Assembly (NCBI GenBank): GCA_002293455.1
Contig: DBDH01000092.1
Span: 1 to 52,785, forward strand
DNA: 52,785 nt
Reading direction: 5' to 3'
Source: Treponema sp. UBA937
GTDB lineage: Bacteria; Spirochaetota; Spirochaetia; Treponematales; Breznakiellaceae
The position numbers and the translations under genes were made by a program. This document shows, piece by piece, positions 33,062 through 41,343 of the stretch. The notes beneath the pieces were generated by a model. It searched no databases and had not been told where the DNA came from. It was given only the letters and a program-made list of their open reading frames with translations. Each line of letters opens with the position of its first letter. The first letter of the stretch is position 1.

Positions 33062-33604
33062 TTATTCAATCTGTGTTACCACTCCGCATTCATTTCTCAA
33101 TTCCCGGTATTGTTCATAGAAAGGTCCGTTGTAATCGAATGTAAATTTGTCGGCATTATTGTATGCGACTAGCCCATCGCAGATTATTTTATCTTTGAAT
33201 GGTATTAGCACAGTTTTGAACATAACAGGCTCATCAGGCAGAATATAAGAAATGGGATCAGAAATGCCGACAACGCCGTAAATAATTTCTTTTTTAGGAT
33301 CCAAAACTACGCTGTATTCTTGCAAATCCTCCATGATAACAAATGTACTCTTAACGCATTTTTTCCATGATCTTACCAAGTGTTTATCTTCTTCATTTAA
33401 ATCAGCCTTTTTTAGATATTTATCAATGAGGAAAATATTGTTCCATAATTTGTTTCGTACTTTGATAGTATCTTTTATGTCCATACGATGAAAATCATTA
33501 TAACTGAAAACATCGTCATATATATGATATTTTTCATTTACAAAAAATAGCAGCTTAAACCAATTCGTAAAAAAACACTTTTTCTCTTCAGGTGTTAACA
33601 CCAT
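33062..33604 (-). CDS. Hypothetical protein
   Basis: ATG 33604 is chosen because GGAGGGGATTAT stands right before it; the frame runs 11 codons further upstream. The 180-residue protein (MVLTPEEKKCFFTNWFKLLF) is rich in aromatic and charged residues, with a helical first half (NKLWNNIFLIDKYLKKAD) and a beta-rich second half (YSVVLDPKKEIIYGVVGIS, YGPFYEQYREL-like end). No signal peptide or membrane helix is seen. I recognise no family. It lies just beyond the MNT-HEPN cassette and is lower in GC than the exporter. Confidence 0.6.
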   Translation of the reverse strand: MVLTPEEKKCFFTNWFKLLFFVNEKYHIYDDVFSYNDFHRMDIKDTIKVRNKLWNNIFLIDKYLKKADLNEEDKHLVRSWKKCVKSTFVIMEDLQEYSVVLDPKKEIIYGVVGISDPISYILPDEPVMFKTVLIPFKDKIICDGLVAYNNADKFTFDYNGPFYEQYRELRNECGVVTQIE

Positions 33605-33670
33605 ATAATCCCCTCCTACGTAAAAATAATTTTCCATGAACGAAGCTCATCCAATTATTACTCCCTTCAT

Positions 33671-35560
33671 TCAGGCAACAATTTTCGCAATATACAGCGA
33701 TATGTACAGCGTAAGATTTTCTCCTTCAAACTGATGCAGGGCCGGAGTATCGGCGATAATATTTTTTGTCATGCGGGCAATGGTTTCATCGGTTAACACA
33801 GCGTTCTGCTGAATCCTCAGTATTTTGCGAACCCTGTCGCGGATAAGCGCGTTCACATCTTCTATAAGGTTCTTTCGCGCCTGCTCATCAAGAAGACGGT
33901 TCCATTTTTTCTCAAGCTCAAGAAGAAACGAATCAAGATTTTTGTCATCGGGAAGATGAATCATGATAAAATCTTCCGCCGATTGTTTTAACCTGTTTTT
34001 TTGTGCATCTTTTTTAGCGGAAATATCTTCTGAAATATCATTCGCCGGATATTTTTCTTGATGTTCTTTTTTCTGCCGTTTTTTCTTTTTCCCCGCGTTT
34101 TTAAAGAACGAAATAATTTTTATAATTATGGGAATAGAATGCCAGAAAGGAAGCAGAATTTTGGTATCGGTTAAAAGAGCTTTTCGTTGAAGCAGAAGCA
34201 ATTCGCTTAACGGAATAAGCATTCTGTTTCTAAAAATTTGCTGAGCAGCCGGAACGTCCTCCGTTTCCACATACGTAAGATACAACTTATTATCTTCAAG
34301 GAGAGCCGCCAGAATGGGCGTAAGATGGGTTAACTGCCGGGAAAGCAGTTTTTCAAATTCTCCATCGCTTTTCATCGCCGGTTCAGTGCGGTATTCTTTC
34401 ATCAGTTTCAACCAACGCGCGGAAATCGATTTCCGTATGATGACACGAGCTTCACCAAGAAGTTTCATGCAAAAAGGAATCATCGACTTTTTTTTGATAA
34501 AGCATTGTTCTTCCCGCGGACCACGAAGAATTAACAATTCCGGCAATCGATCCGGATTTGTTGATGTTGTTTTTGTTTTTATATAATCTTCCAGGGCTTC
34601 CTGGCTGTATTGCCCAAGAAGGGGAACGCCTTTACTGTCGCGCAATTTGATAATATCGTCCATAGTAAAGAGGTATGGCGTTTTCTCCAATTGTAAATCG
34701 AGATTTTTCAATGCCAGTTCTGTTTCTTTTTTTCTGGTTGTAACTTTCTTAAAGTACCCGTTAAAGACTTCCATTACATAGACAGATTGCAGCGCCGCTA
34801 TGTCTTCCGAAAGCAGTTCATTTTTTTGTTTAATATCTTTTTTGATAAGATTGCAAAAGAAAGACCAAAACAGAAAAATAAAATCTCCGCCTGTTTCCAT
34901 ATTTTGGATAGATTCAAAAGGTTTTACCAAAATATTATTTATTGTTTCCCGAAGTTGAGATTCTTTCCCCTGAAAAGACGGAGCAAGTTTGTGCATGATA
35001 AACTCTTTATTGTTGCGAAGCCTGAGATAATGGCGAATCTTTAAAAGACACGCTTCCGGCAGTCTTTCCGGAATTAAATCGACCAGAATAAAAGTATTTC
35101 CCAAGTCTTCCGGAAAAATAAGTTTGAGTACAGGAAGCATCGTTTTCTGCGGATTATCCAAATATACCGGAAGATCAAATTCAACATTAATCGGTTTTAT
35201 CTGGCTGTAGGGCAAGTCAAACTGAAAAGATTGTTCATCAGGGAAAGGCCGGTCCGCGCTTTCATCCATATTTTGATACACATCTTTAATAATATCGACA
35301 TAGTAATTCGGCATGAAAATTCTAAGACCGGACGGTTCGTTAAGAATTTTACATTTTTCTTCTTTTTCCAAAGCCGGTAATTCTGCCCAGATTTTTCGGC
35401 CCACATCACCATGCCATTTGCCCCATTCCGGCCGTTCTTCAGAATAACGTTTTGCGTGTTTTTCCACTGATGCAATGAACGGTTCCATTTCGACATACGG
35501 AGAACCTGTGTTCTTTGCAAAAGATTTTAACAATTGATAAAGATCGGTTTTTTGAGCCAT
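33671..35560 (-). CDS. Large hypothetical protein, probably spirochaete-specific
   Basis: The 629-residue protein starts MAQKTDLYQLLKSFAKNTG and has no signal peptide. One hydrophobic stretch near residue 470 (LPFWHSIPIIIKIISFF) is followed by a very basic segment (KNAGKKKKRQKKEHQEK), possibly a surface helix and linker. The rest is helical, with long charged segments near both ends. I know no domain for it. It is monocistronic, convergent with nothing near, and divergent from ridA. Its composition matches core genes, so it is likely a long-standing chromosomal gene. Confidence 0.65.
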   Translation of the reverse strand: MAQKTDLYQLLKSFAKNTGSPYVEMEPFIASVEKHAKRYSEERPEWGKWHGDVGRKIWAELPALEKEEKCKILNEPSGLRIFMPNYYVDIIKDVYQNMDESADRPFPDEQSFQFDLPYSQIKPINVEFDLPVYLDNPQKTMLPVLKLIFPEDLGNTFILVDLIPERLPEACLLKIRHYLRLRNNKEFIMHKLAPSFQGKESQLRETINNILVKPFESIQNMETGGDFIFLFWSFFCNLIKKDIKQKNELLSEDIAALQSVYVMEVFNGYFKKVTTRKKETELALKNLDLQLEKTPYLFTMDDIIKLRDSKGVPLLGQYSQEALEDYIKTKTTSTNPDRLPELLILRGPREEQCFIKKKSMIPFCMKLLGEARVIIRKSISARWLKLMKEYRTEPAMKSDGEFEKLLSRQLTHLTPILAALLEDNKLYLTYVETEDVPAAQQIFRNRMLIPLSELLLLQRKALLTDTKILLPFWHSIPIIIKIISFFKNAGKKKKRQKKEHQEKYPANDISEDISAKKDAQKNRLKQSAEDFIMIHLPDDKNLDSFLLELEKKWNRLLDEQARKNLIEDVNALIRDRVRKILRIQQNAVLTDETIARMTKNIIADTPALHQFEGENLTLYISLYIAKIVA

Positions 35561-35720
35561 ACGCCCATTCTACATATAAAAAAGAGAAACGACAATATAA
35601 ATTTGAGTAATTTTCTCAGATATGAAAGAATCATCATACCCCCAATAGACTTACTTTACACATCATATATATAATCGCATGTATTAATGTTACATAAGTA
35701 AGATAATGAAAGGGAACATC

Positions 35721-36095
35721 ATGAAAAAGATACAAACAAATGCCGCGCCGGCCGCAATTGGTCCTTATTCCCAGGGAATGATTTTGGGAAATCTTGTGTA
35801 TTCTTCCGGGCAAATACCCTTATCTCCTGAAACCGGAGATGTCGTTGGGAATGATATTGCCGCCCAGACAGAACAAGTTATTTCCAATTTGAAAGCAGTG
35901 CTTGAAGCCGGCGGAGCGAGTTTAACTACGGTAATAAAAACGACTTGCTTTATCACAGACATGGCGCATTTCGCGGATTTTAACGCGGTATATGCAAAAT
36001 ATTTCACCGAAAATCCTGCCCGTTCCTGCGTCGCGGTAAAACAGCTTCCTAAAAATGTGCTGGTTGAGATTGAGGCTGTTGCGGAAATCAATTAA
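35721..36095 (+). CDS. ridA: RidA-family enamine/imine deaminase
   Basis: RidA hydrolyses reactive 2-aminoacrylate-type enamines released by PLP enzymes. The 124-residue protein has the full signature: AAPAAIGPYSQGMILGNLVY at the N-terminus, GGASLTTVIKTTCFITDM, and NPARSCVAVKQLPKNVLVEI with the substrate-binding Arg near residue 103 and Glu near 118. ATG 35721 is preceded by AAAGGGAACATC, a better site than the in-frame ATG at 35706. The HEAT-repeat gene follows 3 bases after its stop, so the two form an operon. Confidence 0.92.
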   Translation: MKKIQTNAAPAAIGPYSQGMILGNLVYSSGQIPLSPETGDVVGNDIAAQTEQVISNLKAVLEAGGASLTTVIKTTCFITDMAHFADFNAVYAKYFTENPARSCVAVKQLPKNVLVEIEAVAEIN

Positions 36096-36098
36096 TCC

Positions 36099-36815
36099 AT
36101 GCCATTAAAAAGTAACGCGGAGCAGCTCCGGCAAAGAGGGTTTGCGTCGGACAACGATGTACTCGAATATGCGGATTCCGGGGAACAAAAGATAATGGAA
36201 TTATTGTCCAGCCGGGAAGCGTATAAAAGAACTATCGGAATAAAACTGCTGTCAAAACAGAAAAACGAAAAACATCTTCCGCTGCTGTGTGAAACGCTTA
36301 AAACCGAAAAAAAGCTTTACACGAAAATCGCCCTTTGTGAATGTTTGGAATCATTCGGAGAATCCGCGATTCCGTATTTACTGCCTTTGCTGGGAACGAT
36401 TGGCAATAATCAGCATAAAGAAATAAGCATTGTCGATTTAGATAAAAAATCATTTCCTCTGCCAAGAGATATTTCCGCCAGAATACTCATCCGGATTGGT
36501 CCAGGCGTTTTTTCCGAATTGAAAAAGCTGTTGCAAGAAAATAAAAACCGGAAACAAATTACCGAAGCTGTCGATGTGATTGGTCATGTTGCGTGGAATT
36601 TTCATGATTTCAGCATGGAAGATACGCTGCTGGATTTTTTTCATAAAAATACTCAAGACGATTTTACTATATGGAAACTGATCCGCTCATTCCAATCATT
36701 TCCGTCCGCAAAGGTGATAACTATTCTGGAAGATGTTATTGCGAATCATCATCATGAAGTAATTGTAAAAGAAGCGGAAAGAAGTCTTGACAGGATAAAG
36801 CGGCGGTCAATATGA
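36099..36815 (+). CDS. HEAT-repeat-like protein
   Basis: The 238-residue protein consists of paired helices in HEAT style: GIKLLSKQKNEKHLPLLCET, KIALCECLESFGESAIPYLL, and ISARILIRIGPGVFSELKKL. These folds bind other proteins. It has no signal peptide. The ATG is only 3 bases after ridA, so expression is joint. The role is unknown; I see nothing that ties it to enamine chemistry. Confidence 0.65.
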   Translation: MPLKSNAEQLRQRGFASDNDVLEYADSGEQKIMELLSSREAYKRTIGIKLLSKQKNEKHLPLLCETLKTEKKLYTKIALCECLESFGESAIPYLLPLLGTIGNNQHKEISIVDLDKKSFPLPRDISARILIRIGPGVFSELKKLLQENKNRKQITEAVDVIGHVAWNFHDFSMEDTLLDFFHKNTQDDFTIWKLIRSFQSFPSAKVITILEDVIANHHHEVIVKEAERSLDRIKRRSI

Positions 36816-36923
36816 GACGAATCCTGATCGCACTCTCTGATCGCACTCTATTGAAACAATTTCTCATATATGTAACACTTTTCTTTGTTTTTCATCGTAT
36901 TTCCTATGAGTTGAAGGGGCTGT

Positions 36924-38978
36924 ATGGTAACTGAATTGATGGCGGAATTGGTTCTCCAAATAGGGATAATTCTCTTTGCGGTCCGGGCCGTCGGGGCTCT
37001 TGTAAAGAAATTCGGCATTCCTTCGGTATTAGGCGAACTTTTGGCAGGTGTAATTATCGGACCGTACGCTTTGGGCAGTATCGCGTTTCCCGGTTTTCCG
37101 CACGGATTATTTCCTCTGGGAACCGGAACTATGGCGGTAAGCACCGAACTGTATGCTTTTGCCACCGTTGCTTCTATCATCCTGCTTTTTGCGTCAGGCC
37201 TGGAAACCGATCTGGGGCTTTTTCTGAAATATTCCGTAGCCGGCGGCCTTGTAGGAATCGGCGGCGTCCTTTTTTCATTCACCTTCGGCGATCTCGTCGG
37301 CGTTATGCTCCTCGGTACTCATTTTATGGATCCCCGCTGCTTGTTTTTGGGGATTCTCTCCACGGCGACATCGGTCGGTATTACTGCCCGGATTCTGTCC
37401 GATCAAAAAAAGATGGATTCTCCCGAAGGCGTAACGATTCTTGCCGCCGCGGTATTCGATGATGTTCTCGGCATTATTATGCTCGCGATAGTTTTGGGAA
37501 TTGTGACCGTGCTCACCGGCGGAGAAGGCCGTCTCGAAACATCTGTTATTTTGGGCATTGCCGCGAAAGCTTTTGGCATCTGGCTTGGATTTACCGCACT
37601 CGGCCTCATTTTTTCAAAAAAGATTGCCCGTTTCCTGAAAATGTTCAATCACTCCTACGATTTTTCCGTGTTGGCTCTGGGAATCGCGCTTCTTTTGGCG
37701 GGCATTTTTGAAAAACAAGGTCTCGCGATGATTATCGGCGCCTATGTGACCGGTCTTTCTCTATCAAAAACCGATATTGCCGCAGTAATCCAGGAACGGC
37801 TCCGCGGTTTGTACGAATTTTTTGTTCCTGTTTTTTTCGCTGTTATGGGAATGATGGTTAATGTAAAAGAAATTATTTCTCCTTCTGTGTTGATTTTCGG
37901 GGCTGTGTATACCGTTGTTGCCGTTATATCAAAAATTGCGGGATGCGGACTTCCCGCGCTGCTCATGGGATTCAATGGGAAAGGGGCCCTCCGCGTCGGT
38001 GTTGGCATGGTTCCCCGCGGCGAAGTCGCGCTCATCATTGCCGGAATCGGGCTTACCGCCGGTGTTTTGGACAATCAGATTTTTGGCGTGGTTATCCTTA
38101 TGACGCTGATTACAACCCTTGTCGCGCCGCCGCTGCTCAGCCTTAGTCTTAAAATTCCGGGGCAAGGAACCCGCAAATTAGTCAAAAATGATGATATTGC
38201 CGCGATGAACTGGGATTTTCATTCCGATGAAATTGCCGATCTTGTGGTTGATACTCTGCTCAAAAACCTCAAAGCCGAAGGTTTCTATGTACAAATGATG
38301 AATATCGATGACGGTCTGTCCCAGGCCCGAAAGGATGATATTTCCTTGTCGATAACCGAAGAAGAAAACAAGGTAACGATAGAAACCGCCAAGGCCGATA
38401 TGCCTTTTGTGAAAACCGCGGTTTACGAAGTTCTTTTGGGCTTGAGTAAGTCTATTGAAGATCTAAAAGCATCCTCCGATCCCGCGGCGATGCGCCGGGA
38501 AATTTCCGATCTTGACGGCCGCCAGGACCGCGGTTTGCTTCCGCTCATACAACCTTCATGTATTTCCGTTAATCTAAAAGGTAATACAAAAGATGAAATT
38601 ATCACCGAGCTGGTGGATATTCTCGACAAAAACGGAAAACTCCTAAACCGCGATGAAGTCCTCAACGACGTTTTTCAACGTGAAAAAACCATGAGTACCG
38701 GGATGCAGCACGGCATCGCGCTTCCTCACGGTAAAAGCGACGGCGTAAAAGATATCTGTGTTGCTCTCGGTCTTAAAAAAGCAGGCATCGATTTTGATTC
38801 TATCGATCAGGAAGCCTCAAAACTTTTTATCATGATAGTATCTCCTAAGAAAACCAGCGGGCCGCATATTCAATTCCTGGCTTCGATCAGCGCGATCTTA
38901 CAGGATGAAGAACGGCGGAATCAGATTATGAACGCCCAATCCGCTGAGGAGATTGTCGCGTTCATTAACAAAGTGTAG
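36924..38978 (+). CDS. CPA2-type cation/proton antiporter fused to a PTS EIIA domain
   Basis: Residues about 1-410 are a Na+/H+ or K+/H+ exchanger of the CPA2 class: IPSVLGELLAGVIIGPYALG, GLETDLGLFLKYS, ATSVGITARIL and AAAVFDDVLGIIML (the ion-binding Asp pair), and GMVPRGEVALIIAGIGL. Residues about 535-684 are a PTS fructose-type EIIA domain, with MQHGIALPHGKSD placing the phosphorylatable His at 602. A short domain (about 425-530) links them. The fusion suggests that phosphotransfer from PTS, and so carbon or nitrogen state, controls ion exchange. Start ATG 36924 follows AGTTGAAGGGGCTGT. Confidence 0.85.
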   Translation: MVTELMAELVLQIGIILFAVRAVGALVKKFGIPSVLGELLAGVIIGPYALGSIAFPGFPHGLFPLGTGTMAVSTELYAFATVASIILLFASGLETDLGLFLKYSVAGGLVGIGGVLFSFTFGDLVGVMLLGTHFMDPRCLFLGILSTATSVGITARILSDQKKMDSPEGVTILAAAVFDDVLGIIMLAIVLGIVTVLTGGEGRLETSVILGIAAKAFGIWLGFTALGLIFSKKIARFLKMFNHSYDFSVLALGIALLLAGIFEKQGLAMIIGAYVTGLSLSKTDIAAVIQERLRGLYEFFVPVFFAVMGMMVNVKEIISPSVLIFGAVYTVVAVISKIAGCGLPALLMGFNGKGALRVGVGMVPRGEVALIIAGIGLTAGVLDNQIFGVVILMTLITTLVAPPLLSLSLKIPGQGTRKLVKNDDIAAMNWDFHSDEIADLVVDTLLKNLKAEGFYVQMMNIDDGLSQARKDDISLSITEEENKVTIETAKADMPFVKTAVYEVLLGLSKSIEDLKASSDPAAMRREISDLDGRQDRGLLPLIQPSCISVNLKGNTKDEIITELVDILDKNGKLLNRDEVLNDVFQREKTMSTGMQHGIALPHGKSDGVKDICVALGLKKAGIDFDSIDQEASKLFIMIVSPKKTSGPHIQFLASISAILQDEERRNQIMNAQSAEEIVAFINKV

Positions 38979-39081
38979 GTTTTTCTATTTTCGAGGAAAT
39001 TGCAAAACCATACCTTCGTCCGCAACAGGCTCTGTTGTATAATATTATTGCATAAAATATTTATTATGATGATAATGCATT

Positions 39082-39687
39082 ATGATTTCTACTTTACTTA
39101 TTTCGTTAAGTTTGTCTCTTGATGCTTTTGCCGTTTCGGTCGGTTCCGGAATTTGTTCAAACAATCTCCGGCGTTTTCACATTTTCCGGGCAGCGTTTGC
39201 CTTCGGATTGTTCCAGTTTCTTATGCCGGTTATCGGCTGGTACTTGGGAAACAGTTTCCGTTCTTACATCGAAAAATTTGATCATTGGATAGCGTTCGGG
39301 CTTTTGGCAATTGTCGGTGTCAAAATGATTATTGAAAGCCGGGGAGAACAAGCAGAACCTTGTCCCGCCTCTGAAAATACCGCGGCAGCAGCCGGAAATA
39401 AATCCTCTGACAAATTCGATGTAAAAAATATCGGTCCTTTGTTTGCCTTGGCTGTCGCAACCAGCATCGATGCTTTGGCGGTTGGATTATCTTACAGCTT
39501 AATCGATCAAGCTATCTGGGTTCCCGCGCTTACTATCGGAGGAATAACGTTTGCGGTCAGCCTTTTTGGCTTCGAGTTCGGAAAACGCATCGGCATGGTT
39601 TTTGAAAAATGGGCCCAAATTATCGGCGGAATCGTCCTCATCCTCATCGGAACGAAAATCCTTCTGGAACATATTTTCTTTTCGTAG
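39082..39687 (+). CDS. mntP: Manganese efflux pump MntP
   Basis: The 201-residue protein has six membrane helices. SLSLSLDAFAVSVGSG near the start and VATSIDALAVGLSYS near residue 130 are the paired DAxAV motifs of MntP, which exports Mn2+. The central loop is acidic and Ala-rich. The gap upstream is about 100 bases, too short for the Mn-sensing yybP-ykoY riboswitch that often controls mntP, and I see no such fold. It seems to be transcribed alone. Confidence 0.92.
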   Translation: MISTLLISLSLSLDAFAVSVGSGICSNNLRRFHIFRAAFAFGLFQFLMPVIGWYLGNSFRSYIEKFDHWIAFGLLAIVGVKMIIESRGEQAEPCPASENTAAAAGNKSSDKFDVKNIGPLFALAVATSIDALAVGLSYSLIDQAIWVPALTIGGITFAVSLFGFEFGKRIGMVFEKWAQIIGGIVLILIGTKILLEHIFFS

Positions 39688-39746
39688 CCTGAAAGATTTC
39701 ATAAGACAAAAAATGCAACCATTTCTCCCGAATCGTGTCTAAAAAA

Positions 39747-39806
39747 GTATCCTTGGATACTAATGGACGACATAGTTAATAATAGGATACACTAATGATG
39801 TCGTCC
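39747..39806. repeat. Paired inverted repeats upstream of the sigma-factor operon
   Basis: GTATCC-TT-GGATAC (39747-39760) and GGACGACAT/ATGTCGTCC (39765-39773, 39798-39806) lie in a row 30-90 bases before the first gene of the ECF operon. GGATAC recurs inside the second loop. They may be an operator or an RNA hairpin. No T run follows. Confidence 0.5.
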
Positions 39807-39833
39807 TTACTGTTTTAAGAGAGGTTTTGATGT

Positions 39834-40175
39834 ATGAATCAGACATCATTGGCTGCTGCCCAGGTAATCGTATCCATTATCCCCATCGTTGGTATCGTGA
39901 TGGGAGCTGTGGTAGTGTTTTTTTATCTGCTTTGGAGTTATAAAAGAACTTCCCTGTTGATAAAAGCCGGGCTGTATCAAAAGGGTGATTTTGATCTTCT
40001 GTCTTTCAGTCTTTTGGCCGGTATTTTACTCTTTTGTGTCGGGTTAACTCTTACAGTATTTCTTGCAATATTTCACGGATATGGTTTTGGATTGATGGGC
40101 GGGCTTATTCCGCTGTCAATCGGCATTGGGCTGTTGATTTATTACAGGATTAGGCACGGCAGTAGGGCCTCGTGA
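39834..40175 (+). CDS. Small two- or three-helix membrane protein (DUF6249-like)
   Basis: The 113-residue protein has hydrophobic segments at about 10-32, 55-78 and 85-106 (VIVSIIPIVGIVMGAVVVF, FSLLAGILLFCVGLTLTVFL). An N-terminal cytoplasmic or periplasmic SYKRTSLLIKAGLYQKGDF loop sits between them. GAGAGGTTTTGATGT precedes the ATG. The next gene, an ECF sigma factor, starts inside its stop codon (GTGA). This three-gene layout, small membrane protein then sigma then anti-sigma, suggests that it helps sense envelope state. Confidence 0.65.
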   Translation: MNQTSLAAAQVIVSIIPIVGIVMGAVVVFFYLLWSYKRTSLLIKAGLYQKGDFDLLSFSLLAGILLFCVGLTLTVFLAIFHGYGFGLMGGLIPLSIGIGLLIYYRIRHGSRAS

Positions 40176-40729
40176 TTCTGGGAGCTGATCTTGATGATCA
40201 GCTGGTCGTTGAACAAATTCTGGGCGGTCAAAAAGAATTATTCCGGCTGTTGGTACGGCGGCATCAAAAATCGGTATTCAGTATGGGGATGGGCTTTTTC
40301 CGCAATCAAGAAGACGCGGCGGATTTTGTTCAGGAAGTATTTTTAAAAGCCTTTCAGAATCTTTCCCATTTTGAAAGAAAGGCGCGTTTTTCTACTTGGT
40401 TGTATCGGATTGCCTATAATACCGCGTTAAACGGGGTTAAACGGAACAAGGAGTATTTGAGTCTGGCGGAAAATGCCGAGCTTCCCGATTTTGATACTCC
40501 GGAAAAAAATGTACTGAAAATCGTCACTCAGGAAGCAATCAGAGAAGTGATCGGGGAGCTTCCGGAACGGTTTCGGGTATGTGTGGATTTGTATTTCTTT
40601 TATGACCGTTCCTACCAGGAAATTGAAGTCATAACGGGATATAGTATAAATACGGTGAAATCCCATGTGTTTCGGGCAAAAAAAGTCTTGCGCGAAAAAT
40701 TGGAAAGCCGGGGATTTTCTGAGGGTTGA
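40172..40729 (+). CDS. ECF-type RNA polymerase sigma factor
   Basis: Start GTG 40172 overlaps the previous stop by 4 bases. Region 2 is clear: FRNQEDAADFVQEVFLKAF (2.1-2.2) and FSTWLYRIAYNTALN (2.3-2.4, the -10 recognition helix). Region 4 has ELPERFRVCVDLYFFYDRSY then GYSINTVKSHVFRAKKVLRE, the -35-binding helix-turn-helix. At 185 residues it lacks regions 1 and 3, as ECF factors do. Its partner anti-sigma candidate follows. The regulon is unknown; the inverted repeats at 39747-39806 may be part of self-control. Confidence 0.92.
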   Translation: MILGADLDDQLVVEQILGGQKELFRLLVRRHQKSVFSMGMGFFRNQEDAADFVQEVFLKAFQNLSHFERKARFSTWLYRIAYNTALNGVKRNKEYLSLAENAELPDFDTPEKNVLKIVTQEAIREVIGELPERFRVCVDLYFFYDRSYQEIEVITGYSINTVKSHVFRAKKVLREKLESRGFSEG

Positions 40730-40748
40730 AGTAAGAAAAGGTAATAGT

Positions 40749-41222
40749 ATGAAATGTGATGAAAAATTGGACAAAATATTCTGTGCCGATGAAGATGCGC
40801 CTCTGTCTCTCATATCAAGAACACAGTTTTTGTTCCATACCTTTTTTTGCGATCATTGCCGTACCGTTATGGAACAGTATGAAGATTCCAGGGAACTCAT
40901 GAAAACAGAATTCTTCTATGATGTTCCCGATATGAGTGATACCATTATGAATCAGGTGTTCATGGAAGAAACAATTCCGGAAGATGTGGAAATTTATGAG
41001 TGGATTTCGTTCAAAAAATGGATAATTGCCGGTTGTATTATCGTTGTTTCGCTCGCGTCTGCGTTTTTTGGCATTAATTTTAACGCTGTTGCCGTGTCCA
41101 GGGATTCGTCTTACATGCTTTCCATCGGATTAGTGATAGGCTTGATCGTTTCAATTTATGGATTGCTGTTTATCGGAACACAAATGAAACAACTTCGGCA
41201 TTTTTTCGATCATCGGGATTAA
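40749..41222 (+). CDS. Membrane-anchored anti-sigma factor candidate
   Basis: ATG 40749 has AAAAGG eight bases upstream. The 157-residue protein has a cytoplasmic N-terminal part with HTFFCDHCR, a His-x3-Cys-x2-Cys arrangement like the zinc-binding anti-sigma (ZAS) motif of many ECF partners. Two membrane helices follow at about 95-117 and 128-148 (KKWIIAGCIIVVSLASAFF, YMLSIGLVIGLIVSIYGLL). Its place right after the sigma gene supports the role of a membrane-tethered inhibitor. The signal it senses is unknown. Confidence 0.75.
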   Translation: MKCDEKLDKIFCADEDAPLSLISRTQFLFHTFFCDHCRTVMEQYEDSRELMKTEFFYDVPDMSDTIMNQVFMEETIPEDVEIYEWISFKKWIIAGCIIVVSLASAFFGINFNAVAVSRDSSYMLSIGLVIGLIVSIYGLLFIGTQMKQLRHFFDHRD

Positions 41223-41308
41223 TGAAAGTTCTTCAGAAATATAAATTTCCGAAGAACTCTAATATTTTTTCAAATCTTTCTTTGTGTATAGGTAAAAAAG
41301 CTAATTGT

Positions 41309-41337
41309 TTGACATTTTTTTCGTAAAAGCCTAAGAT
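41309..41337 (+). promoter_or_regulatory. glgP promoter, leaderless arrangement
   Basis: Perfect TTGACA (41309-41314) and TAAGAT (41332-41337) are 17 bp apart. The glgP ATG begins at 41344, only 6 bases after the -10 box, so transcription should start at the A of the start codon. No ribosome-binding site precedes the ATG. Confidence 0.65.
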
Positions 41338-41343
41338 TTAAAT

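Noticed and set aside
38979..39081. Mn-sensing yybP-ykoY riboswitch before mntP
   Set aside because: The gap of about 100 bases shows no matching conserved loops.
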